From: DAOMNN01 sp050486545
Lineage (GTDB): Bacteria > Pseudomonadota > Gammaproteobacteria > Burkholderiales > Rhodocyclaceae
Reading direction: 5' to 3'
Assembly (NCBI GenBank): GCA_050486545.1
Contig: JBJHDM010000010.1
Location: forward strand, 14,382-78,381
Length of the DNA: 64,000 nt
Every line of letters starts with the position of its first letter. Within the stretch, counting starts at the first letter, position 1. Shown here one piece after another: positions 34,201-40,739 of the stretch. Under the pieces are notes generated by a model that ran no database searches, was not told the DNA's origin, and was given only the letters and a program-made list of their open reading frames with translations. The translations under genes were made by a program, and so were the position numbers.

Positions 34201-34539
34201 TTCGTCGCGCTGCCAGGCCTCGTAGTCGAACGGCACGTGCTCGGCCTGCGGTTCGAGGAAGAAGTCGAACGGGTTGATGACGGCCATCTCGGCCACGAGG
34301 CCGATCTCGATGTCCAGCGTCGTCGTCCGCTCGGGAAACACCAGCCGTGCGAGGTAGTTCGACTGCGGATCCTGCTGCCAGTTGATGAAGTGCTCCTCCG
34401 GCCGCACCCGTAGCGAATAGCTCAGGATGCGTGTGCGGCTGTGCGGGCAGGGGCGCAGGCGTACGACGTGCGGGCCGAGCTTCACCGGCCGGTCGTAGCG
34501 GTAGCGCGTGACGTGGTGGAGGGCGACGTGGATGGTCAT
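31222..34539 (-). CDS. Large transglutaminase-family protein with DUF2126 domain
   Basis: A 1105-residue protein. The N-terminal transglutaminase-like half (residues 1-300) has Cys in EKRSGSCRDSAWLLVQLLR, His in FTDLHAWCEVYLPG and Asp in WIGLDPTSG. The rest is the DUF2126 domain, which resembles glutamine-synthetase/ATP-grasp-associated amidoligase modules (HFGQGKWYPGEPLPRW; GGNHFVLGG; FLRRPDLLRSLVSYWHNHPSLSYLFSGLFVG). This is the normal full length. It acts in the cytosol with the ATP-grasp and alpha-E partners. It lies in the leftward cluster between the zinc peptidase gene (53-bp gap) and the ATP-grasp fusion (34-bp gap). Confidence 0.88.
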   Translation of the reverse strand: MTIHVALHHVTRYRYDRPVKLGPHVVRLRPCPHSRTRILSYSLRVRPEEHFINWQQDPQSNYLARLVFPERTTTLDIEIGLVAEMAVINPFDFFLEPQAEHVPFDYEAWQRDELAPYFRKLPLTPAFAARLDAIEFEPTRSVDFLVALNRELCAEIDYLIRLEPGVQTPEETLEKRSGSCRDSAWLLVQLLRHLGLAARFVSGYLIQLKADVASLDGPSGPDADFTDLHAWCEVYLPGAGWIGLDPTSGLFAGEGHIPLACTPDPFSAAPVTGALEHCEVEFVHEMRLTRIREAPRVTLPYTDAQWSAIERLGHDLDRRLDDMDVRLTQGGEPTFVSMDDFDSAEWNTDALGPTKRARAAELYHRLRARYGPHGLVHFGQGKWYPGEPLPRWSLNCFWRRDGQPAWERPELIADEAADYGADEALAHRFLARLAERLGLDPARVFAAYEDVFYLLWREHRLPVNVDPFDSHLDDPLERARLARLFGRGLERPAGHVLPLARDPRSGAWRSKRWFLRDERCYLIPGDSPIGYRLPLDSLPWTDDADPERIHPPDPFARTQPLRRTVELRRQFAPDKNGPEREERFTTDTDRPPQPGEPATDLLRTALCAEARNGVLYVFMPPTASAADYLELVAAVEAAAAALEQPVLLEGYEPPRDPALQHFRITPDPGVIEVNIHPAHDWNELVDQTTFLYDAARTSRLATEKFMLDGRHTGTGGGNHFVLGGPTAAESPFLRRPDLLRSLVSYWHNHPSLSYLFSGLFVGPSSQAPRLDEARNDALYEVEIAFREMNRLCADDREFPPWLVDRLLRNLLVDVTGNTHRAEFCIDKLYSPDGPAGRLGLLEMRAFEMPPHARMSLTQQLLLRALVARFWDTPYAPARLVRWDTELHDRFLLPHFVWQDFADVIDETRRAGIAIEPEWFAPHFEFRFPKIGDYDVRGMTLELRTAIEPWHVLGEEGTSGGTARYVDSSLERLQVRLDGAAPERYRVTCNGVPLPMRPTGTRGEFVAGVRYRAWQPAACLHPTIAVDSPLVFDLVDTWSERSLGGCQVHVAHPGGRHFETRPVNAFEAESRRMARFFRFGHTPGPFETGEPRVNPEFPFTADLRQY

Positions 34540-34592
34540 GGGGCCTTACCTGAGGGGAAGGGTTGGCGAATGCTCGTGTGTGTGCCGATCGG

Positions 34593-35672
34593 TCACGGAG
34601 GGGAGCGGTCGCGCAATGCCCGGATCACACGATGCACGAACCCGAGTTTGTCGATGACCGCCCGTGGCACCACGAAGGGGTACGCATGGGGGTGGCCCAT
34701 GCTGCGGTTGAGGCTGTTCAGCGCAAAGGTGAGCGGCAGCCAGTGCGCGATCAGCGTGTCGATGGCGTCCTCGCGGTACGGATCGAAATCGTGCCGGACG
34801 GGCGCGCCGCCGTCGTCTCCGGCCCGCGGTAGGATGTGCAATCCGAATTGCCAGGCCGTCTCCAGTGTGTCGACGATGTGCAGGTAGTGCGCCCAGGTTT
34901 CGGCCCAGTCCTCCCATGGGTGCATCGAGGCGTAGGCGCTGATGAAACGCTCTTGCCAGTCCGGTGGCGAACCGCCCCGGTAATGGCGGTCTTGGGATTC
35001 GGCGTAGTCGAGCGTGTGGTCGCCGAACAGGCTTCGGAATTCGTGTATCCAAGGGGTGCCGAAAATCAGTCGATCCCAGTAGTAATGGCCTGATTCGTGC
35101 CGAAAGTGGCCGAGTAGGGTGCGGTAGGGTTCGTCCATCCGGTCGCGCATGCGCTCACGCTCGCCCGGATCGGCTTCGGCGATATTGATCGTGATCAGGC
35201 CTTCGGCGTGGCCGGTGAAGACCTTGTCGTGCTCGCTGAAGGTCGGGGCGGTATCGGCCAGGAAATCGAATGCCAGTGCGGTCGGGTCCTGGCTGCGCGG
35301 CACGACCGGCAGGCCCAGGCGCAACAGCGAATAGACCAGGCGTCGCTTCTCGGTTTCCAGCGTTCGCCACAGCTCGAGGTTTCCCTCGATTCCGAGGTCG
35401 GGGATTGTGCGGTTGAGGCGGCAGGCGGGACAGAATGCGTCGCTCTCGGCCGCGGGCACCATCCAGTTGCACACCGCGTGCCGCTCGTAGTTCGCACACA
35501 TGCGGTATTCGGAGCCCTCGCCGGACGGCTTCCAGAGACCATTTCCACACGCTTCGAGCGAGATCAGGCGAAGTCGATCCGAGATGAAACCGAGCGTCGC
35601 GCTGCATCGCGTACACGACACGTTCTCGAAGTACAGGCGGTGGCCGCAGTGGTTGCAGGTGAACAGTCTCAT
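34593..35672 (-). CDS. Zinc-binding metallopeptidase with N-terminal zinc ribbon
   Basis: A 359-residue protein. The N-terminus has several CxxC knuckles (CNHC, CTRC, CPAC; residues 6-94) forming zinc ribbons. A gluzincin-like peptidase domain with the active-site H192-ESG-H196 (HFRHESGHYYWD) follows, with a likely third ligand in the downstream D/E-rich helix (DWAETWAHYLHI). It matches the putative zinc-binding metallopeptidase family (Peptidase_Mx), which is commonly embedded in ATP-grasp/alpha-E clusters. It may trim the peptide product or its carrier; this is inference from linkage. It lies 30 bp downstream of the alpha-E gene. Confidence 0.87.
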   Translation of the reverse strand: MRLFTCNHCGHRLYFENVSCTRCSATLGFISDRLRLISLEACGNGLWKPSGEGSEYRMCANYERHAVCNWMVPAAESDAFCPACRLNRTIPDLGIEGNLELWRTLETEKRRLVYSLLRLGLPVVPRSQDPTALAFDFLADTAPTFSEHDKVFTGHAEGLITINIAEADPGERERMRDRMDEPYRTLLGHFRHESGHYYWDRLIFGTPWIHEFRSLFGDHTLDYAESQDRHYRGGSPPDWQERFISAYASMHPWEDWAETWAHYLHIVDTLETAWQFGLHILPRAGDDGGAPVRHDFDPYREDAIDTLIAHWLPLTFALNSLNRSMGHPHAYPFVVPRAVIDKLGFVHRVIRALRDRSPP

Positions 35673-35702
35673 CCTTGCCGCCTCCCCGACCGGTTGCGCC
35701 GG

Positions 35703-36707
35703 TCATGCATCGGCCGTCCGCACCTGCCGGACCGCAGCGTGTCGTGCAACGTCTTCCTGCCTGCCCTCGGTCGGATCGAAGGCCTGCGGAAACCAGCATT
35801 CCGCGATGACCTCGTGCAGCCCCGCGATCTCCTGCTGCAACCGGTCCATGAAGTGGTGCAGGCGGTCGTCGGCGATGAGCTCGTCGACGTCGGCATCGAG
35901 CACGTGGCGAAGGGCCTGGGTCACGACCCGCATCGGGATTTCGTTGTGGGGCAGGGCCGCGAGCGCATTCTCCGAATGGGTCAGCGCATGGGCGACCGAG
36001 CGCGGGAACGGGACGTCCTGCAACAAGAAGCGCACGACGTCTACCCCGTTGATGCGCCGCCGGACGTGCTGGCGATACATCTGGAAGCCGCTCTGCGAGC
36101 GCAGCACGTTGGTCCACAGCAGTCCTTCGTAGGGCTCGGGATCTTTGCGGCGCTCGAGCAGGCGGATTGCCCCGACATCGATCTGGCGCGTGGCCATGTC
36201 AGCCCGTTCGAGGTTGCGGCCCAGGCGAATGAAATCGTAGGCCGCGTCGTGACTCATGCACCCGGCCATGAGGCCCGTCAACATCTGGCAGCGTTGCACG
36301 ATCTCGGACAGGAACTCGTGACGACCGCGCTTGTTGATGCCGGCGTCCTGGTTGTCGCGGGCGAAGAGGTAGAGTTCGTTGACGATCTCCCAGGCCTCGG
36401 TCGGCACGAGGTCGCGGGTCGTACGCACGTTCTCGCGCGCCGACCGCAGCGAACTGAAGACCGAACTCGGGTTGTGGGGATCGGCGACGAGAAACTTGAC
36501 GCAGTTGCGCTCGTCCTCGCGCTGGTAGCGCTCGTCGAACAGTCCATCCATGCCGGTCACGGCGACCAGGCCCTTCCACGAGAGCTCGACCGTCCGGGGC
36601 ATGTCCAGCGCCAGGGTGTGGAACGCGATGGTCATGCGTGCGGTGTTCTCGGCGCGTTCGATGTAGCGCGCCATCCAGTACAGGCGTTCGGCCACTCTCG
36701 AGAGCAC
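35703..36707 (-). CDS. Alpha-E domain protein (DUF403)
   Basis: A 334-residue all-helical alpha-E protein, recognised from MLSRVAERLYWMARYIERAENTARM at the N-terminus, then RENVRTTRDLVPTEAWEIVNELY and FIRLGRNLERADMATRQID. Alpha-E domains are predicted partners of ATP-grasp peptide ligases; their biochemistry is unknown. This is the free-standing counterpart of the alpha-E half fused at 28.7-31.2 kb. Its ATG lies 1 bp after the stop of the ATP-grasp gene, so they are translationally coupled. Confidence 0.88.
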   Translation of the reverse strand: MLSRVAERLYWMARYIERAENTARMTIAFHTLALDMPRTVELSWKGLVAVTGMDGLFDERYQREDERNCVKFLVADPHNPSSVFSSLRSARENVRTTRDLVPTEAWEIVNELYLFARDNQDAGINKRGRHEFLSEIVQRCQMLTGLMAGCMSHDAAYDFIRLGRNLERADMATRQIDVGAIRLLERRKDPEPYEGLLWTNVLRSQSGFQMYRQHVRRRINGVDVVRFLLQDVPFPRSVAHALTHSENALAALPHNEIPMRVVTQALRHVLDADVDELIADDRLHHFMDRLQQEIAGLHEVIAECWFPQAFDPTEGRQEDVARHAAVRQVRTADA

Positions 36708-36708
36708 G

Positions 36709-38157
36709 TCAATCCTCCTCGTCCACGATCCAGGTGTCCTTGCTGCCGCCGCCCTGGGACGAATTGACGACCAGCGACCCCTTCTTCATCGCCACCCGGG
36801 TGAGACCGCCGGCGGTGACATCGGTGCGCACGCCCTGCAGCACGAACGGGCGCAGGTCGAGGTGGCGGGGCTCCAGGCCGTCGTCGCACAGCGTCGGCGC
36901 GACCGACAGGCGCAGCGTCGGCTGGGCGATGTAGTTGCGCGGGTCCTTTTCGATCCATTGCGCGAACTCGGTGCGCTGCTTGCGGGTTGAGTGAGGGCCG
37001 ACGAGCATGCCGTAACCGCCGGACTCGTTGGCCGGCTTCACGACGAGTTCGTCCAGGTGGGCAAGCACGTGCGCGCGTTCCTTCGGATCGACGCAGCGCC
37101 AGGTGGGCACATTGGGCAGGACGGGATCCTCGTCGAGGTAATAGCGGATCATCTCGGGCACGAAGGTGTACAGGACCTTGTCGTCGGCGACCCCCGAACC
37201 CGGTGCGTTGGCGATGCCGACCTTGCCGTTGCGCCAGGCGCGCATCATGCCGGGCACACCGAGCATGGAGTCCGGCCGGAACGCCTCGGGGTCCATGAAG
37301 TCGTCGTCGATCCGGCGATAGATCACGTCCACGCGCTCCAGCCCGCCGATCGTGCGCATGTATACGCAGTCGTCCTCCCCGACGACGAGGTCGGCACCTT
37401 CGACGAGTTGGGCTCCCATGCGCTGGGCGAGAAAGGAGTGCTCGAAGTAGGCGGAGTTGAAGATGCCCGGGGTGAGCACGGCGATCTGCGGATAGTCCTG
37501 CGGTCGCGGTGAGATCGACGCGAGCATGTCGAAGAGCTGTGCGGTGTACTCGTCCACGGGCAGGATGCTAGAACTCTCGAACAGCTCGGGGAAGACCCGC
37601 TTGGTGACCTGGCGGTTCTCCAGCATGTAGGAGACGCCGGAAGGCACGCGCAGGTTGTCCTCGAGGACGTAGATCGTGCCGTCGCCGTCGCGCACCAGAT
37701 CAGAGCCGCAGATGTGCGCCCACACTCCGAGCGGCGGCGTGAAGCCGCTGCACTGCGCGCGAAAGTTCTTCGATTGTGCGAGCACGCACTCGGGCACGAC
37801 CTTGTCGCGGACGATGCGCTGGGCGTTGTAGACGTCGTCGATGAACAGGTTCAGCGCGGTCAGGCGCTGGGCCAGCCCGGCCTCGACGTGCTGCCATTCG
37901 CGGCGGGGAATGACGCGCGGGATGATGTCGAACGGCCACGCACGGTCGATGTTCTCGCCCTCGCTGTAGACCGTGAAGCTGATGCCCATCTCGACGATCG
38001 CCAGTTCGGCCGCCTGTTTGCGCGCGCGCAGTTCGTCGTCGTCGAGTTGCGCGAGATGGTCGGTCAGCCGTCTTGCGGCCGTGCGCGACTTGCCGCGGCA
38101 CGCGATGAGTTCGTCGTAGAACGGGGCGGGATCGTAGGTTTTCCAGTCGATCGACAT
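36709..38157 (-). CDS. Circularly permuted type 2 ATP-grasp protein
   Basis: A 482-residue stand-alone ATP-grasp (DUF404/DUF407). Motifs: GISFTVYSEGENIDRAWPFDIIPR, LEDNLRVPSGVSYMLENR, LTPGIFNSAYFEHSFLAQRMG, VIYRRIDDDFMDPEAF, LVVKPANESGGYGMLVGP and KDTWIVDEED. The preserved ATP- and metal-binding residues suggest an active amide-bond ligase. It is the first gene of the leftward six-gene cluster. ATG 38157 is chosen as the first start giving family sequence. It is paralogous to residues 1-510 of the fusion at 28.7-31.2 kb but clearly diverged, so the two may act in sequence or on different substrates. Confidence 0.9.
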   Translation of the reverse strand: MSIDWKTYDPAPFYDELIACRGKSRTAARRLTDHLAQLDDDELRARKQAAELAIVEMGISFTVYSEGENIDRAWPFDIIPRVIPRREWQHVEAGLAQRLTALNLFIDDVYNAQRIVRDKVVPECVLAQSKNFRAQCSGFTPPLGVWAHICGSDLVRDGDGTIYVLEDNLRVPSGVSYMLENRQVTKRVFPELFESSSILPVDEYTAQLFDMLASISPRPQDYPQIAVLTPGIFNSAYFEHSFLAQRMGAQLVEGADLVVGEDDCVYMRTIGGLERVDVIYRRIDDDFMDPEAFRPDSMLGVPGMMRAWRNGKVGIANAPGSGVADDKVLYTFVPEMIRYYLDEDPVLPNVPTWRCVDPKERAHVLAHLDELVVKPANESGGYGMLVGPHSTRKQRTEFAQWIEKDPRNYIAQPTLRLSVAPTLCDDGLEPRHLDLRPFVLQGVRTDVTAGGLTRVAMKKGSLVVNSSQGGGSKDTWIVDEED

Positions 38158-38341
38158 GCTGGCGGGTCCGGTGGCGAAGGCAGTGTCGGGATGGACGAAG
38201 CAAGTCGCACGCCAGCGCGGAAGCGGTCTTCGTGCCCGCCCGCCGGCTTGTTGTTGCCCTGCCTCACGGATGCGCCGGCCCCGCGCCGGCACGCTTTCGG
38301 TGCACGGTCGCGGCGCTGCGCACAGTGTTGGGGAGAGCCCG

Positions 38342-38815
38342 TCAGCCCGGCGGGATGTTCGCGCTGCGAAACGCGTTGGCCACGGCCTGCATGATGCCGC
38401 GCTCCACCCCTGATTGCGTGAGCGTCACCTCGCGATTGCAGCCCGGGCAGACGTACAGCGGCATCTTCACGTCGACTCCGATCGGATCGGCATCCGGAAC
38501 GGTAAGGTCCGCGTGAGCGCTGGCGGTCGAAGTGGCTTCGTCCGGTAGTTCCTGGCCGCATTCCGGGCAGTGCTGATGCTTGCGGAAGAATCCCTTCTCG
38601 ACAGCGGGCGGTGGTGTGATCAGTTCGTCGGAGGTCATCAGGCTCTCGATGAACTTCATCGGAAAATCCGGGGTGAGAAAGCGCTTGTGGCCGTTCGCGC
38701 AGTCGTAGGCGGTCAGGCCCTCGATCGCCACCTGGACGCCGCCATCCTCGCCCTCCAGATGCCCGAAACGCGTGATCGACGCGTCGGCGCTGCATTGTCG
38801 ACATACATGGGTCAT
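38342..38815 (-). CDS. Zinc-ribbon protein of unknown function
   Basis: A 157-residue cytosolic protein with three CxxC pairs: VCRQC near the N-terminus (residues 5-8), CPEC in the middle and CPGC near the C-terminus. A conserved-looking ITRFGHLEGEDGGVQVAIEGL segment lies between the first two. It resembles multi-zinc-ribbon proteins that bind zinc for structure; no enzyme motif is visible and I do not recognise the family. ATG at 38815 follows GAGGAGAG. It is divergent from the formate dehydrogenase genes (205-bp gap) and lies 184 bp upstream of the ATP-grasp gene on the same strand, so it could belong to that cluster. Confidence 0.6.
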   Translation of the reverse strand: MTHVCRQCSADASITRFGHLEGEDGGVQVAIEGLTAYDCANGHKRFLTPDFPMKFIESLMTSDELITPPPAVEKGFFRKHQHCPECGQELPDEATSTASAHADLTVPDADPIGVDVKMPLYVCPGCNREVTLTQSGVERGIMQAVANAFRSANIPPG

Positions 38816-39020
38816 CGGTCTTCTCTCCTCTTGGCTGTTGTTCCTCCTTGTACGAAAGCCGGTGCGTGAGAACGCACCCCCGCCTTTAACCATAGTCCAC
38901 CCGATCGGTCCGGACCATTCTGGTGACCGAGAGGCGTCAGCTGGCGCTGCGTTGCCCGATTTGTCCTCGCCGGCCGCCTGTGTGATCATCGATCGGAGTC
39001 GTGACGGGAGTCAGCGCAGC

Positions 39021-40739
39021 ATGAGCCGCGAAGACACGAACATCGGGAAACGGAAGACACGGGCACAGCCGCGGGGGCGTCAGCCCGAGCCCGGGGCGCT
39101 CGAAGCGGTCGATGCGTTGCTGGCGGGGGTCCTTGGGCGGGATCGGCTGATCGAGCATCTTCACGCCTTGCAGGACCGCTTCGGTCATCTGTCGACCGGA
39201 CATCTGCGTGCGCTGGCCGAGCGCATGAACCTGCCGATGGCGGAAGTGTTCGAGACCGCCAGCTTCTATGCCCATTTCGATCTCGTTCGCGACGGAGAGG
39301 CGCCGCCCGCGTCCGTGACCGTTCGCGTGTGCGACTCCCTGCCGTGCCAGCTTGCAGGTGCGCGGGTGCTGCACGAAGCGCTCGCTGCCGGGCTCGATTC
39401 GGCCCGGGTGCGGGTGCTGCGGGCGCCGTGCATGGGGCGGTGCGATGCGGCGCCGGTCGTCGCGGTCGGGCGCCGGCACGTCGGCGCGGCGGATCTCGAG
39501 GGCGTTCGGCAGGTGCTCGACGCCGGGACGCTGGAACCCGAATCCATGGCCTGGCCGCGCCTGGCCGAGTATCTCGAAGAAGGCGGATACGAACTGCTCA
39601 AGGCCTTTCGTCGCGGCGAAGTCACGTTCGAACAACTCGTCGATCTGCTCGAACGGGCCGGCCTGCGCGGACTGGGCGGCGCGGGGTTCCCGACCTTTCG
39701 CAAGTGGCAGGCCGTGAGGGCCGAACCGGCCCCGCGCTACGTCGTCATCAACGCCGACGAAGGCGAACCAGGGACCTTCAAGGATCGCCACGTCCTCGAT
39801 CAATCGCCGCATCGTTTCCTGGAAGGCGCGCTCGTCAGCGCGTGGGCCGTCGATGCGACGGCGCTCTACGTCTATCTGCGCGACGAATACCCCGGCCTGT
39901 ATCGCGTGCTGGGCGAGGCGATCGCCGAAATCGAGGCCGAAGGCATCGCCGCGCCCGGCTACATCGTCCTGCGCCGAGGAGCGGGGGCGTACATCTGCGG
40001 CGAGGAGTCGGCGTTGATCGAGTCGCTCGAGGGCAAGCCCGGCAAGCCGCGCCATCGTCCGCCCTACGTCGCGCAGTGCGGCCTGTTCGGGCGCCCGACG
40101 CTGGTCAGCAATGTCGAGACCGTGGCCTGGATTCCGCTGATTTTCCGACGAGGTGCCGATGGGTTTGCGGGCCAGGGCCGGCACGGGCGCCGGGGGCTGC
40201 GCCATTTCTCGGTCTCGGGCCGGGTGAAGCGGCCGGGCGTGTATCTGGCGCCCGCCGGGATCACCTGTCGCGAGCTGATCGACGAGTACTGTGGCGGCAT
40301 GCAGGAGGGCCACGTGCTGCTCGCCTATCTGCCCGGAGGGGCGTCGGGCGGGATCCTGCCGGCGTCGCTCGCGGATGTACCGCTGGACTTCGACACCTTG
40401 CAGGCGCATGGCGGCTTCATCGGCTCGGCGGCGGTCATCGTCGTCTCGGACCGGGATGACCTGCGGGCGGTCGCGACCAACCTGATGGCCTTCTTTGCCG
40501 ACGAGTCCTGCGGGCAGTGCACGCCCTGCCGGGTCGGGACCGAGAAGATGCTCGCGCTGCTGGAACGGGACGCGTGGGATGCGGACGTTCTGCGGCGGCT
40601 CGCCCAGGTGATGCAGGACGCCTCGATCTGCGGGCTGGGGCAGGCCGCTCCGAATCCGGTGCTGGGTCTGCTGCGGTACTTCCGCGATCCGCTGGCGAAG
40701 CAGGGAATCGTGCTTCGCGAGGCGGGAGGTGCGGAATGA
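39021..40739 (+). CDS. NAD-dependent formate dehydrogenase, fused NuoE-NuoF-type subunit
   Basis: A 572-residue diaphorase subunit. The N-terminal NuoE-like domain (residues 20-165) has 2Fe-2S ligands in CDSLPCQLAG and CMGRCDAAP. The NuoF-like remainder has the FMN loop LRGLGGAGFPTF, the NAD site NADEGEPGTFKDRH, and 4Fe-4S ligands in ESCGQCTPCRVGTEKM plus ICGLG. The fusion equals FdsG plus FdsB and matches the tungsten-type Fdh1B of methylotrophs in size and order. It passes electrons from formate to NAD+. ATG 39021 is the first start giving family sequence. Its stop overlaps the catalytic-subunit start by 4 bp. Confidence 0.9.
   Translation: MSREDTNIGKRKTRAQPRGRQPEPGALEAVDALLAGVLGRDRLIEHLHALQDRFGHLSTGHLRALAERMNLPMAEVFETASFYAHFDLVRDGEAPPASVTVRVCDSLPCQLAGARVLHEALAAGLDSARVRVLRAPCMGRCDAAPVVAVGRRHVGAADLEGVRQVLDAGTLEPESMAWPRLAEYLEEGGYELLKAFRRGEVTFEQLVDLLERAGLRGLGGAGFPTFRKWQAVRAEPAPRYVVINADEGEPGTFKDRHVLDQSPHRFLEGALVSAWAVDATALYVYLRDEYPGLYRVLGEAIAEIEAEGIAAPGYIVLRRGAGAYICGEESALIESLEGKPGKPRHRPPYVAQCGLFGRPTLVSNVETVAWIPLIFRRGADGFAGQGRHGRRGLRHFSVSGRVKRPGVYLAPAGITCRELIDEYCGGMQEGHVLLAYLPGGASGGILPASLADVPLDFDTLQAHGGFIGSAAVIVVSDRDDLRAVATNLMAFFADESCGQCTPCRVGTEKMLALLERDAWDADVLRRLAQVMQDASICGLGQAAPNPVLGLLRYFRDPLAKQGIVLREAGGAE

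Noticed and set aside
32083..34413. 776-codon plus-strand frame across the large transglutaminase gene
   Set aside because: Shadow frame; no recognisable fold and no ribosome site.
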